Below the pieces are notes generated by a model. It was not told the DNA's origin. It ran no database searches and was given only the letters and a program-made list of their open reading frames with translations. From SZUA-37 sp964472525 (GTDB lineage Bacteria > Pseudomonadota > Gammaproteobacteria > UBA6429 > Thiohalophilaceae): 64,000 nucleotides of DNA. The translations under genes and the position numbers were made by a program. Below, one piece after another: positions 42,801 through 52,830 of this stretch (within the stretch, counting starts at the first letter, position 1; each line of letters starts with the position of its first letter). The stretch is taken from assembly GCA_964472525.1 (NCBI GenBank), contig CAYYLL010000003.1, forward strand, positions 62,001 through 126,000. The letters run 5' to 3'.

Positions 42801-44069
42801 ATGGACGCGAAAGTGAACATTCAAACATATATGCAACAACTTGGTGAACAGGCGAGAGCTGCATCACGCAAGTTGGCGGGTACGGCCAGTGGTACCAAAA
42901 ATAAAGCCTTGCTGGCAATAGCCAATGCAATTGAATCTAAGCAGGATGCACTATTGGCTGCGAATAAGACAGATTTAGAGGCCGGTAAAGCGAATGGTCT
43001 GGATGAAGCCCTGCTTGATCGTTTGGCGTTGAATCCTGAACGCATTAGCGGGATGGCAGATGGTATTCGTCAAATTGCCGCTTTGGCTGATCCCGTGGGT
43101 GAAATTACGGATTTAAGTTACCGCGAATCCGGTATTCAAGTGGGTAAAATGCGCGTGCCTTTAGGGGTTATCGGCATTATTTACGAATCGCGTCCTAATG
43201 TGACTGCTGATGCAGCAGCACTTTGTTTAAAATCAGGTAATGCGGCTATTTTAAGAGGTGGGTCAGAAGCCGCATATTCCAATCAGGCCATTGCAAAATG
43301 TATTCAGGCCGGTTTAACCGAAGCGGGATTGAGTGTTGATTGCGTGCAGGTGATTGAAACAACCGACCGTGAAGCGGTGGGTAAACTGATTACCATGCCA
43401 AAGTATGTGGATGTGATTGTGCCTCGCGGTGGTAAAGGTTTAATCAAGCGGGTCAGCGCCGAAGCGACCGTACCGGTTATTAAGCACTTACACGGCGTAT
43501 GCCATGTTTATATTGATGGCAAAGCGGATATGGACAAAGCCCTTGCCGTGGCCTTTAATTCCAAAACGCAACGTTACGGTACTTGCAATACGATGGAAAC
43601 TTTATTGGTGGATGTTGCTATTGCCGAAACCGTTTTACCTGTACTCGGTAAAATGTATACCGATGAAGGTGTTGAATTACGCGGCTGTGCAGCAACACAA
43701 AAGATATTGTCCAATGCGATAGCTGCAACCGAAGCCGATTGGGATGAAGAATATCTTGCCCCGATTCTTTCTATTCGAATTGTGAACGGAATGGATGAAG
43801 CGATTGAACATTGCCACCAACATAGTTCAGGGCATACAGAATCGATTGTGACAGAAGATTATACCCATGCACGACGTTTTCTGGCCGAGGTGGATTCCAG
43901 TTCGGTCATGGTGAATACCTCGACCCGTTTTGCAGATGGTTTTGAGTATGGTCTGGGTGCCGAAATCGGGATCAGTACGGACAAAATTCATGTGCGAGGT
44001 CCGGTGGGGCTTGAAGGTTTAACGTCACAAAAATACATTGTATTAGGTGATGGCCATATTCGAAAATGA
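42801..44069 (+). CDS. proA: Glutamate-5-semialdehyde dehydrogenase
   Basis: ProA reduces gamma-glutamyl phosphate to the semialdehyde in proline synthesis, using NADPH. The protein is 422 residues of the aldehyde dehydrogenase fold: VPLGVIGIIYESRPNVTADAAALCLKSGNAAILRGGSEA, with the active-site Cys in YGTCNTMETLLV. It is coupled to nadD by an ATGA overlap. Its partner ProB is encoded separately at 7006. Confidence 0.97.
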   Translation: MDAKVNIQTYMQQLGEQARAASRKLAGTASGTKNKALLAIANAIESKQDALLAANKTDLEAGKANGLDEALLDRLALNPERISGMADGIRQIAALADPVGEITDLSYRESGIQVGKMRVPLGVIGIIYESRPNVTADAAALCLKSGNAAILRGGSEAAYSNQAIAKCIQAGLTEAGLSVDCVQVIETTDREAVGKLITMPKYVDVIVPRGGKGLIKRVSAEATVPVIKHLHGVCHVYIDGKADMDKALAVAFNSKTQRYGTCNTMETLLVDVAIAETVLPVLGKMYTDEGVELRGCAATQKILSNAIAATEADWDEEYLAPILSIRIVNGMDEAIEHCHQHSSGHTESIVTEDYTHARRFLAEVDSSSVMVNTSTRFADGFEYGLGAEIGISTDKIHVRGPVGLEGLTSQKYIVLGDGHIRK

Positions 44070-44704
44070 TAGGTATTTTTGGGGGTACTTTTGACCCGGT
44101 TCATTTTGGCCATATCAAACCCGCGTTAGATGTTAAGCAAAGCTTGGGTTTAGAAGAACTTCGTTTTATACCGTGTTCTATTCCTGCACACCGCGCCGCA
44201 CCCATTGCCACTGTCGAGCAGCGACTGGCTATGTTATATGCAGCTATTGATGAATATGAACATTGTGTGATTGATAAACGTGAATTAAATCGTCAAGGTA
44301 TCTCCTATATGGTGGATACCCTGCAAAGTCTTCAGCATGATCTAACGGGAAAGTCACTTTGTTTAATCATTGGGATGGACGCTTTTTTGGGTTTAAGCCA
44401 GTGGTATCGATGGCAACAGATTTTTGAATTAGCAAATTGTGCCGTGACTTATCGGCCGGGGTTTGAGTTAAATTTAAAACAGTTACCGGTTGATTTAATG
44501 AATGCGGTTAAACAGCGACAGGTCGATTCAGTTAAAGCCTTTGTTAAAAAAGAGAAAGGCGCTATTTTTTTTCTATCAGTGACACAACTTAATATTTCTG
44601 CAACGGATATACGCCAAAGAGTTAAACAAGCAGAGTCCATTGAAGAATTCGTTCCACCGGCTGTGAATAATGTTATTCAACAGCTGAAAATATATACAGG
44701 TTAG
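44066..44704 (+). CDS. nadD: Nicotinate-nucleotide adenylyltransferase
   Basis: NadD makes deamido-NAD from NaMN and ATP. The protein is 212 residues with the nucleotidyltransferase motif GIFGGTFDPVHFGHI at 3-17 and the C-terminal NISATDIRQRV. It overlaps proA by 4 bp, and rsfS follows after 8 bp, the common proA-nadD-rsfS order. Confidence 0.96.
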   Translation: MIGIFGGTFDPVHFGHIKPALDVKQSLGLEELRFIPCSIPAHRAAPIATVEQRLAMLYAAIDEYEHCVIDKRELNRQGISYMVDTLQSLQHDLTGKSLCLIIGMDAFLGLSQWYRWQQIFELANCAVTYRPGFELNLKQLPVDLMNAVKQRQVDSVKAFVKKEKGAIFFLSVTQLNISATDIRQRVKQAESIEEFVPPAVNNVIQQLKIYTG

Positions 44705-44712
44705 TTTTAAAT

Positions 44713-45057
44713 ATGAATAGTAAACAACTTTGTGATTTAGCCGTTAATGCATTGGAAGACATTAAGGCCATCGACGTTAGAATTCTGGATGTTACCGGGC
44801 GTTCCAGCGTAACTGATATTATGGTGATTGCGACTGGCAACACCACTCGACAGGTTAAATCATTATCGAATAATGTTTTAAAAGTAACAAAAGAAAAGGG
44901 TGTGCGACCGATTGGTGTTGAAGGTGAGCAAGCTGCTGACTGGATTTTGATCGATCTGGGTGATGTTGTTGTGCATATTATGACCCCCGATATTCGTGAT
45001 TTTTATAATTTAGAAAAACTTTGGGACGAAGACAGTCCTGAGGCAGTTTCTGAATAA
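44713..45057 (+). CDS. rsfS: Ribosomal silencing factor RsfS
   Basis: RsfS binds L14 and blocks subunit joining in stationary phase. The protein is 114 residues: KAIDVRILDVTGRSSVTDIMVIATGNTTRQVKSL, then GVEGEQAADWILIDLGDVVVHIM, ending DFYNLEKLWDE. Length and motifs are typical. rlmH normally follows closely; here a palindromic repeat fills the 118-bp gap. Confidence 0.96.
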   Translation: MNSKQLCDLAVNALEDIKAIDVRILDVTGRSSVTDIMVIATGNTTRQVKSLSNNVLKVTKEKGVRPIGVEGEQAADWILIDLGDVVVHIMTPDIRDFYNLEKLWDEDSPEAVSE

Positions 45058-45074
45058 GTCTGTGTTTTAAATGA

Positions 45075-45174
45075 TTTTAACCACAACGGAGACAATGTAT
45101 TTGAATTTGTTTTTAATCAACTCAAGTACAGTTTTGATTCTTCATGGTCTCGTTCATGTTCGTTGCGGTTAAAA
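45075..45174. repeat. 100-bp inverted-repeat element between rsfS and rlmH
   Basis: TTTTAACCACAACG (45075-45088) pairs with CGTTGCGGTTAAAA (45161-45174) with one mismatch. The arm style (AACCACAACGGAGAC) resembles the accacagagga-type palindromic repeats seen in many proteobacteria. The right arm directly precedes the rlmH ATG (45176) and could hide its ribosome site in a hairpin. Confidence 0.65.
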
Positions 45175-45175
45175 A

Positions 45176-45649
45176 ATGATTATCCATATTCTTGCCATTG
45201 GAACCAAAATGCCCGCATGGGTGACTCAGGGTGTTGGTGAATACCTGCGGCGTATGCCGAAAGAGTGTCAGGTGAAGTTTGTCGAATTACCTCTAGGTCA
45301 GCGGGCTAAATCTAAAAATATAAAACAAGCCATGCAGCAGGAAGAAAAAAGTATTATTGCTGCTATTCCCAATAATGCACGGGTGATTGCACTGGAAGTC
45401 ACTGGAAAGAACTGGTCGACTGAAGTTTTGTCAGAAAAAATGCAGGACTGGATGCAATCGGGTAAAGACGTTGCCTTGTTGGTTGGTGGGCCAGACGGTA
45501 TGACAGCAAGCTGTTTAGAACAAGCACAGGAACACTGGTCTCTATCCAATTTAACCTTACCGCATCCTCTGGTTCGAATTGTTCTGGCCGAACAACTTTA
45601 CCGTGCTTTAATGATTATTAAAAATCATCCTTACCATAAGTCATCGTGA
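45176..45649 (+). CDS. rlmH: 23S rRNA (pseudouridine1915-N3)-methyltransferase
   Basis: RlmH methylates pseudouridine 1915 in helix 69 of 23S rRNA. The protein is 157 residues (SPOUT fold, YbeA). Visible are KMPAWVTQGVGEYLRRMP, the SAM knot LLVGGPDGMTASCLEQA and the C-terminal LVRIVLAEQLYRALMIIKNHPYHK. There is no good Shine-Dalgarno site because the palindromic repeat ends at the start codon. Confidence 0.96.
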   Translation: MIIHILAIGTKMPAWVTQGVGEYLRRMPKECQVKFVELPLGQRAKSKNIKQAMQQEEKSIIAAIPNNARVIALEVTGKNWSTEVLSEKMQDWMQSGKDVALLVGGPDGMTASCLEQAQEHWSLSNLTLPHPLVRIVLAEQLYRALMIIKNHPYHKSS

Positions 45650-45662
45650 GGATAACATTAGC

Positions 45663-46304
45663 ATGAACCTCCCGGTTTATCTTGCCTCTCAATCGCCGCG
45701 ACGTCGTGAATTATTGACACAAATCGGTGTCCGATTTGAAGTCCTTAATGTTCTGGTTCCCGAAGAAATACACCCGAATGAAGCTCCGGCTGATTATGTG
45801 CAACGTGTCGCGGTTGACAAAGCACAGGCAGGCGTTCAGCAATTTGAAATAAGTGCTTTAGAAGCAGATAAAATTACCTTAAGTAATTGGCAATCAACGA
45901 AAAAACGCGCCACAATAGGATTAGTAATAGGTGCCGATACGGCGGTCATTTGTGACGGTCAAATACTGGGTAAACCTGAATCTGCCGAACATGCAGAAGC
46001 AATGCTTAGTCAGCTTTCGGCAAAAACGCATGAAGTCTATAGTGGGGTTGTTGTCTATGGATCGCGTATTTTAACGGCAACTTCACGTACTTTGGTAACA
46101 TTTAAGCAATTGAGCCAATCAGAAATAAGGCGTTATATCGCAACGAATGAAGGTAATGACAAGGCGGGAAGCTATGCAGTACAAGGCAAAGCCGCACTAT
46201 TTATTGAAAACTTACACGGCAGTTATTCAGGGGTAATGGGTTTACCTTTATATGAAACGGCCAGTTTATTAGCACAGTCGGGCCTAGAGTTGTTGCCCGA
46301 GTGA
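45663..46304 (+). CDS. maf: Maf-family nucleotide pyrophosphatase (YhdE type)
   Basis: Maf proteins hydrolyse dTTP/UTP and modified nucleotides. The protein is 213 residues. SQSPRRRELLTQIGVRFEVL at 9-28, GADTAVICDGQILGKP and the C-terminal GSYAVQGKAALFIENLHGSYSGVMGLPLYE are family marks. About 15 residues (near EADKITLSNWQSTKKRAT) are inserted before the GADT motif compared with typical Maf. It lies between rlmH and rng, the usual order. Confidence 0.93.
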   Translation: MNLPVYLASQSPRRRELLTQIGVRFEVLNVLVPEEIHPNEAPADYVQRVAVDKAQAGVQQFEISALEADKITLSNWQSTKKRATIGLVIGADTAVICDGQILGKPESAEHAEAMLSQLSAKTHEVYSGVVVYGSRILTATSRTLVTFKQLSQSEIRRYIATNEGNDKAGSYAVQGKAALFIENLHGSYSGVMGLPLYETASLLAQSGLELLPE

Positions 46305-46325
46305 AATATAAAAGAAGCAGTCTAA

Positions 46326-47825
46326 ATGAGTGAAGAATTATTAATTAATGTGACCCCGCAGGAAACACGGATAGCTTATGTCGAAAATGGCATGTTACAG
46401 GAAGTGCATATTGAGCGCGCGAGGCGTCGCGGTTTAGTTGGGAATATATACAGTGGTAAAGTTTCGCGGGTTTTGCCCGGAATGCAAGCTGCGTTTATTG
46501 ATATTGGTTTAGAGCGAACGGCCTTTTTACATGCCTCCGATATTGCGGATAATTTTCAACGATTGATTAAAAATAATACGGATGATAAACAGACCGATGG
46601 CGTTGCTGATATTGCAGATTTACTTGCAGAAGGGCAACAGGTGATTGTACAGGTTGTTAAAGATCCCATTGGTACAAAAGGTGCCCGCTTAACAACCAAT
46701 ATTTCAATTCCATCACGGTATTTAGTTCTTATTTCTAATACCGAGCATATTGGTATATCACAAAAGATTGAAGCAGACGAAGAACGTCAACGCTTAAAAG
46801 ATATTATTAATAAACATAATACCGAACACTCTGAATATAAAAATGGGTATATTGTTCGAACCGTTGCAGACGGTATCAGTGAAGAAAATATTTGCAAGGA
46901 CATTGCCTTTTTGGAAAAACTGTGGGCTGCGGTAAAGGTAAAATCGACCCAAACATTAACTAAAAAAATAGTTAACTTATTGCACGAAGATTTACCTTTA
47001 GTGATGCGCACTATGCGTGATTTAGGCGGAACCGACATACAAAAAATACGTATAGACTCACGCGAAACATTTAAACGTGTTGAAAAATTTTCTAGAAAAT
47101 TTATTCCTGAAGTTGTTAATTGTATTGAATATTATCCTGGTGAACGTCCTATTTTTGATTTATACGGTGTCGATGATGAAATCCGAAAGTCACTTGAACC
47201 CAAAGTGCAGTTAAAGTCAGGTGGTTATTTAATTATTGATCAAACTGAAGCAATGACAACCGTTGATGTGAATACCGGTGCTTTTGTGGGGCATCGTAAT
47301 CTTGAAGAAACAATTTTCAAAACAAATCTGGAAGCAACGCAAGCTATTTGTCGCCAAGTTAGACTTAGAAATCTGGGTGGTATTATTATTATCGACTTTA
47401 TCGACATGGTGGATGAAGAACATAAACGGCAGGTTCTTCGTGGTCTTGAAAAAATGCTTACAAAAGATCCTGAAAAAACGAATATTAGTGAAATTTCATC
47501 TCTGGGACTTGTGCAAATGACGCGCAAACGAACCCGTGAAAGCTTGGAACATGTTTTATGCGAGACCTGTCCGACTTGTCAGGGGCGTGGCTCAATTATG
47601 ACAGTTGAAACCGTGAGCTATGAAATTTTTCGTGAAATCCTGCGTGAGTCTCGTCAGTTTGATGCAAAAAATTATTTAGTACTAGCCGCTGAGGCTGTTG
47701 TTGATAATCTACTGGATGATGAATCAAGTGGTGTTGCAGAGTTGGAAGAATTTATTGGTAAGTCGATTCGTTTTCAGGTTGAAGCAGAATATTCACAAGA
47801 ACAATTTGATGTTGTCCCCATGTGA
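46326..47825 (+). CDS. rng: Ribonuclease G
   Basis: RNase G matures the 5' end of 16S rRNA. The protein is 499 residues. The S1-like domain is at the N-terminus (RRRGLVGNIYSGKVSRVLPGMQAAFIDIGLERTAFLH), the DNase-I-like catalytic region has QTEAMTTVDVNTGAFVG, and the zinc-link pair is CETCPTC. It lacks the long C-terminal scaffold of RNase E. It sits just upstream of the YhdP-like gene as in E. coli. Confidence 0.97.
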   Translation: MSEELLINVTPQETRIAYVENGMLQEVHIERARRRGLVGNIYSGKVSRVLPGMQAAFIDIGLERTAFLHASDIADNFQRLIKNNTDDKQTDGVADIADLLAEGQQVIVQVVKDPIGTKGARLTTNISIPSRYLVLISNTEHIGISQKIEADEERQRLKDIINKHNTEHSEYKNGYIVRTVADGISEENICKDIAFLEKLWAAVKVKSTQTLTKKIVNLLHEDLPLVMRTMRDLGGTDIQKIRIDSRETFKRVEKFSRKFIPEVVNCIEYYPGERPIFDLYGVDDEIRKSLEPKVQLKSGGYLIIDQTEAMTTVDVNTGAFVGHRNLEETIFKTNLEATQAICRQVRLRNLGGIIIIDFIDMVDEEHKRQVLRGLEKMLTKDPEKTNISEISSLGLVQMTRKRTRESLEHVLCETCPTCQGRGSIMTVETVSYEIFREILRESRQFDAKNYLVLAAEAVVDNLLDDESSGVAELEEFIGKSIRFQVEAEYSQEQFDVVPM

Positions 47826-47882
47826 TGGACATACCGCTACGACTTATTGATAAACAACAGTAATATCTGCCATTAGGGTTTA

Positions 47883-50800
47883 ATGTTTAATAAAATTAGA
47901 AACTGTTTTCTTTATATCATTATTGCAACAATAATATTAATTGCAATAGGGCTTTCGGCTGCACGTATATTTTTACCTGATGTACAGGGGTATCGTTCGT
48001 ATGTTGAAGCTCAACTGGGTAAAGTGCTTGAACATCCCGTAAAAATTGGTGATCTAGATGCCTTTATGTCAGGTATTACCCCCGTTGTTGTGTTTCATGA
48101 TGTGAAATTGCTGAGCAGTAAAAGTGAACGGGTGATACTAAAAATATCAAAAATTAAAATTGGTTTTTCAGTATGGCGTTCAATTAGAAAAGCCAAAATT
48201 ATTCCCAGTATCTATACCATTGATGGTGTTGAACTTGCTATAACCAGAAAAAAAGATGGCAAAATCCTAATCCAGAATGTAGATGTTGCAGATATTGGTG
48301 GTGCATTCTCGGAACAGGATCCGTCTACTAATAATGAATTATCGGAATGGTTGTTTAATCGAAGCAGTTTAATCATCCAGAATAGCAGTATTATTTGGCA
48401 TGACAAGAAACGTTTAACAAAACCGGCATACTTTAAAGATGTAACACTTCAGCTTAAAAATAATCGTAACCGGCATCAATTTAATGGGGAATTTATTTTA
48501 TCCCAAAAAGGTAATAATAAACCTAAAAAATTGAAACTGGCTCTAGATGTTTATGGTGATATGTTGGATCCCATTAAATGGGTTGGTAAATTCTACGCAA
48601 ACGGAGAAAACATTAATACCAATAAATGGGGTTTTAAACCGGTTATCATGGATGTTATGGTCGAACAGGGACAGTTGAATTTTGAGCTTTGGGGAGAGTG
48701 GGTTGCTGGTGAACTGAATGAAATTTCAGCAAATGTGACAGCGCATAATATTGTTCTAAAACGTCTAAAAACCGATGCGATTGCAAAAGTAAAACTATTA
48801 GGTGGGTTAGTGAAATGGGAAAAACAGCGTAACAATTGGAATTTATCCATTGATAAATTAAAATTCATTTCAGAAAAAGGTGTATGGCCTGAAACAAAAG
48901 TTAATATTGCACGAAAGTATGTTGATAAAACAAAAACTGAGACAATTGAAACAGACATTAAATATTGTCGAGTTGAAGACATTCGTGATTTGCTATTAAA
49001 AAGTGGTTACATTGATGATGTTGTCTTTAAATATTTACGAAAGGCATTGCCTTCTGGTGAACTTCGAGATATTAACTATCAGCTAGTTACCCAAAAAAAT
49101 AAAATGAAGAAATATTTTGTTTCTGCCAAAGTTAATAATCTTTCTCTGAATAAAACTGAAAAGATTCCCGGTCTTAAAGGTGTTTCGGGTGAATTCTTTA
49201 GTAATCAGGAATCAGGTTTATTGGCTATTAATACTAAAAATGCTGAACTTGACTATAAAGAAATTTTACCAATACCTATCAGTATCGATAATCTTGTTGG
49301 AAATATAGAATGGGTTAAAACCAAAGCTGGTTGGGATTTTTCTAGTGATAAAATTAGGGCAGATAATGCAGATGTTTCAGTTGAAGCAAGTTTTAGCCTG
49401 AATATACCCAATGGGGATGTCTCACCCTATATTGATTTACAGTCGAATATTGAACGAGCTAAGGCCAATGCGATATATAAATATTTACCAACAGCAATAA
49501 TGGAAGGCGATTTTAAAAAATGGATGGGTAAAGCATTTGTTAGTGGTAACATTGAAAAAGGCGGTATCATTTTACATGGCCGGATGGATGAGTTTCCATA
49601 TAGAGATCATCAGGGTGTTTTTGAAGGATATTTTTCAGCTAAAGATGTGGAGGTCGATTATAAAACTGGCTGGCCTCATTTACGGCAAGGTAAGCTTGAT
49701 GCCACCTTTACGGGGCTGGGTATCAAACTTGATGTTAAACATGCTGAATTATTAAATAGCTATGCTGATAATTTTCAAGTTAGTCTTGATGATTATTCAA
49801 AACCGTTACTTAAAGTAACGGGGCAGGTAAAAAGTAATTTAGATGATATTGCCCAATATTCTTCTACAACTTTCTTAACGGATACCCGTAATTTTGTTAA
49901 GAAATCTACATTTTCAGGAAAAACTAATCTTGACGTAGTGATGGCGCTTCCTTTGTCTGACAAAGTAGAGCAACGATACCCGCTAAGTCTAAAAGTAAAG
50001 GCATTTTTATTAGGGGTAAATACAACAACATTTAATAATAAAATTTATGCAAAGGATATAACAGGTGAAGTTGATTTAACTGAAAACTCTGCAACTGCAA
50101 CAGATGTTAAAGCCAATATCATGGGTGGGAAGTCGATAGTTAATATTTTTACTCAGCATGAATTTGGTGGCCATCCTATTCGACTTGTGATGCAAGGAAA
50201 TGTAGATGTAAGTAAAATAATGAAAAATTTTGAAATACCAGGTTACGATAAAGTGAAAGGACGCACGGATTGGCAAGGTGTTTTTACGCTACCGCATAAA
50301 CAAAATGGTGTTGTAAAAAATGCTCTCTTTCAGGTGACAACGAATATGAATGGTATTGCCATTACTTTGCCAACACCCATGAATAAGCTAGCAAAAAAAT
50401 CTATACCTACTTATTTGACGATTGAAAATGCTTCAAAGCATAATATGTTTGTACATCTTATTTATGGTGAGGCAATGTCTTATGCAATGGATATTGATTT
50501 AAGTGACAGTAGTGCCAGATTACAGCGAGGGGAATTTCGTTTTAAAACTGAAACGGCAAAAATACCTAAAGATAATATATTATTGTTAACTGGAAGTTTG
50601 TGGAATTTTTCACTTGGTGATTGGTTGGATGTTCTTGCTTCAACTAGCCAGCCAGGCAAAAAAAGTTTTTTTGGTATACCGGTAAAAGTTGATATGGATA
50701 TTTTACATCTTGTAAAAGCAAAAAATCAGAAACCGGGAAAGCCTTCCGATCCACGTCTATTACCAACCTTTGAAGGTAAAATAGGGCAACTTGAATATGA

Positions 50801-51623
50801 TACCTATCAATACGGTAAAGCTTATTTTAAAACAAGCAACGATGCTGGTGGCTTAAGTCTGGATAAGTTTACCATTACATCGCCACATGTTGATGTTGAA
50901 GGAAAGGCATATTGGCATTACCGCCCACATAAAAAATCAACCGAAGTGACTATGTCTGTAAAGTCGAAGAATTATGGTGGGTTATTAACAAGCCTAGGAT
51001 TTAATTCGATTATTGAAAATGGCAAGGCAGATTTTTCTGGTGATTTTAACTGGAATGGTGGTTTTGGAAAATTTGATTGGGGGACACTAAATGGTGTTGT
51101 TACCATGAATATTACTGATGGTATTTTTACTAAAGTGGATCCCGGTGCAGGGCGACTACTGGGTTTATTAAGTATTGAATCTTTACCGGGAATGATTTTT
51201 AGTGGTGATGCGTTTAAGAGTGGTTTTAATTTTGACCAAATAGTGGGTAATTATGATATTAAGGATGGCGATGCCTTTACCCATGATTTGAGTATTACTG
51301 GTCCTGCGGCTTATATTCTTGTAACCGGACGCACGGGACTGGTTGCAAGAGACTTTGATGATTATATAACCGTTATACCGAATGTGAGTGGACCACTTCC
51401 TTTAACCAGTGGAGCTATTTTTGGACCACAAGTTGGAGCTATTGTATACTTCTTTAAAAAATTATTTGGTTCGGGGATCGATGAATCGTCAAAACGTATT
51501 TATCACCTAACAGGGACTTGGAAAAAACCGATAATGAAACGAATTGATAAGAACGACGACAAGAAAAGTAAAAATAAACCAAAGAATAAACCTGTGGTTG
51601 ATGACAGTGATGATGATACATAA
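47883..51623 (+). CDS. yhdP: YhdP-family AsmA-like envelope protein
   Basis: A 1246-residue AsmA-like protein with an N-terminal membrane anchor (about 9-29). Repeating beta-rich DUF3971 and AsmA_2 segments make up the rest (GVSGEFFSNQESGLLAINTKNAEL, YRDHQGVFEGYFSAKDVEVDY, GNYDIKDGDAFTHDLSITGPAAYILVTGRTGL). The C-terminus is a charged lysine/aspartate tail. YhdP, TamB and YdbH are implicated in phospholipid transport to the outer membrane. The gene follows rng, as expected. Confidence 0.94.
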   Translation: MFNKIRNCFLYIIIATIILIAIGLSAARIFLPDVQGYRSYVEAQLGKVLEHPVKIGDLDAFMSGITPVVVFHDVKLLSSKSERVILKISKIKIGFSVWRSIRKAKIIPSIYTIDGVELAITRKKDGKILIQNVDVADIGGAFSEQDPSTNNELSEWLFNRSSLIIQNSSIIWHDKKRLTKPAYFKDVTLQLKNNRNRHQFNGEFILSQKGNNKPKKLKLALDVYGDMLDPIKWVGKFYANGENINTNKWGFKPVIMDVMVEQGQLNFELWGEWVAGELNEISANVTAHNIVLKRLKTDAIAKVKLLGGLVKWEKQRNNWNLSIDKLKFISEKGVWPETKVNIARKYVDKTKTETIETDIKYCRVEDIRDLLLKSGYIDDVVFKYLRKALPSGELRDINYQLVTQKNKMKKYFVSAKVNNLSLNKTEKIPGLKGVSGEFFSNQESGLLAINTKNAELDYKEILPIPISIDNLVGNIEWVKTKAGWDFSSDKIRADNADVSVEASFSLNIPNGDVSPYIDLQSNIERAKANAIYKYLPTAIMEGDFKKWMGKAFVSGNIEKGGIILHGRMDEFPYRDHQGVFEGYFSAKDVEVDYKTGWPHLRQGKLDATFTGLGIKLDVKHAELLNSYADNFQVSLDDYSKPLLKVTGQVKSNLDDIAQYSSTTFLTDTRNFVKKSTFSGKTNLDVVMALPLSDKVEQRYPLSLKVKAFLLGVNTTTFNNKIYAKDITGEVDLTENSATATDVKANIMGGKSIVNIFTQHEFGGHPIRLVMQGNVDVSKIMKNFEIPGYDKVKGRTDWQGVFTLPHKQNGVVKNALFQVTTNMNGIAITLPTPMNKLAKKSIPTYLTIENASKHNMFVHLIYGEAMSYAMDIDLSDSSARLQRGEFRFKTETAKIPKDNILLLTGSLWNFSLGDWLDVLASTSQPGKKSFFGIPVKVDMDILHLVKAKNQKPGKPSDPRLLPTFEGKIGQLEYDTYQYGKAYFKTSNDAGGLSLDKFTITSPHVDVEGKAYWHYRPHKKSTEVTMSVKSKNYGGLLTSLGFNSIIENGKADFSGDFNWNGGFGKFDWGTLNGVVTMNITDGIFTKVDPGAGRLLGLLSIESLPGMIFSGDAFKSGFNFDQIVGNYDIKDGDAFTHDLSITGPAAYILVTGRTGLVARDFDDYITVIPNVSGPLPLTSGAIFGPQVGAIVYFFKKLFGSGIDESSKRIYHLTGTWKKPIMKRIDKNDDKKSKNKPKNKPVVDDSDDDT

Positions 51624-51984
51624 AATAAAAGGGTATAGATTGCTGATATTGTTATTTATGGTATCACATCTTGGTTTGACCATGGCAGCAGTAAAAGATA
51701 ACCCCGCTTATTTCATTTTAACGCAGCAGCAGTGGTCGGTACCAAGAACGGCTGAAACGATTCTGGCAATGCCTGCTATCTATCAAGTGATGAATGAAGT
51801 ATCAAAAAATAAAAAATATTCACTTCTTATTCGTTATCCGGGTGGTGAAGTAGGAATGTTGTGGGCATCTGAATTAAAAGGCTGGTTGGTGTCTTTAGGT
51901 TTGGCATCAGTTAATATTGAGCTTCAAGCTGGGAGCCTTAATGCACAAGAAATCGAACTGAGCGTCAATAAAATCTTAAACTAA
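51610..51984 (+). CDS. Small exported protein of unknown function
   Basis: A 124-residue protein from the ATG at 51610, overlapping the 3' end of yhdP by 14 bp; an earlier ATG at 51544 lies deeper in yhdP. It has a signal peptide (YRLLILLFMVSHLGLTMAA). The mature part includes QWSVPRTAETILAMPAIYQVMNEVSKNKKYSLLIRYPGGEVGMLWASELKGWLVSLGL, which looks like a compact alpha/beta domain. I do not recognise the family. It is placed between yhdP and the nitrilase-type gene. Confidence 0.7.
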   Translation: MMIHKIKGYRLLILLFMVSHLGLTMAAVKDNPAYFILTQQQWSVPRTAETILAMPAIYQVMNEVSKNKKYSLLIRYPGGEVGMLWASELKGWLVSLGLASVNIELQAGSLNAQEIELSVNKILN

Positions 51985-52002
51985 ACGTAGTAGGAAAAAA
52001 GA

Positions 52003-52830
52003 ATGAAACGTATTGCTGCAATTCAAATGGCTTCGGGCCCCAATGTCTCATCCAACTTAAATGAGGCAGGTCGTTGGATAAGTTATGCAGTTGACGCGGG
52101 TGCTGACCTTGTTGTCTTGCCTGAAAATTTTGCTATCATGGGGATGGCTCAAGCTGATATGTTAAAAGTAAAAGAGCAGCAAGGGGAAGGGCCTATTCAG
52201 GACTTCATAAGAAAAATGTGCATTAAACATAAAGTATGGATTGTTGCAGGCACTATTCCAATCGCAAGTGACGATAAGCAACATGTCCGGGCTGCATGTT
52301 TATTGATTAATCCTGATGGAGAAATAGTAATACGTTATGACAAAATTCATTTATTTGACGTGACGTTGGATGACGGTGAAAATTATTTTGAATCTGAAGT
52401 GATAGAAGCAGGCAATGAAATTATTGTACAGGATACACCTTTTGGGCGTATGGGTTTTGCTGTTTGTTATGACTTACGTTTTCCAGAAATGTTTCGTCGT
52501 ATGGTTGATAAAGAGATTGATCTTATTGTATTGCCAGCGGCTTTTACAGCGATTACCGGTAAAGCTCACTGGGAGTCATTAGTGCGCGCACGTGCGATTG
52601 AGAATTTAAGTTATGTTGTTGCTTCAGCACAAGGTGGTTATCATGCCAATGGCCGCGAAACTCACGGCGATAGTATGATTGTGGATCCATGGGGTGAAGT
52701 TCAAGATAGATTGGCGCGAGGTTCCGGTTTTGTTATTGCTAATTTGGATCAGGATAAAATTAATTTAACGCGCAAACAATTTCCAGTGTTAGAACATCGT
52801 AAACTGGAATGTTATAGAAAGTCATCCTGA
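52003..52830 (+). CDS. Carbon-nitrogen hydrolase (nitrilase superfamily, NIT2/YbeM-like)
   Basis: A 275-residue amidase. The catalytic triad is visible: Glu41 in VLPENFA, Lys in RYDKIHLFDVTL and Cys in GFAVCYDLRFPEMFR. It resembles deaminated-glutathione amidase or omega-amidase, enzymes that repair metabolic by-products. The gene after yhdP is often followed by tldD; here it is followed by the convergent darP instead. The substrate is not certain. Confidence 0.9.
   Translation: MKRIAAIQMASGPNVSSNLNEAGRWISYAVDAGADLVVLPENFAIMGMAQADMLKVKEQQGEGPIQDFIRKMCIKHKVWIVAGTIPIASDDKQHVRAACLLINPDGEIVIRYDKIHLFDVTLDDGENYFESEVIEAGNEIIVQDTPFGRMGFAVCYDLRFPEMFRRMVDKEIDLIVLPAAFTAITGKAHWESLVRARAIENLSYVVASAQGGYHANGRETHGDSMIVDPWGEVQDRLARGSGFVIANLDQDKINLTRKQFPVLEHRKLECYRKSS

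Noticed and set aside
45095..45172. 25-codon frame in the rsfS-rlmH gap (starts MYLNLFLINSS)
   Set aside because: GGAG lies only 3 bp before the ATG, and the frame lies inside the inverted-repeat element, so it is more likely part of the repeat than a gene.
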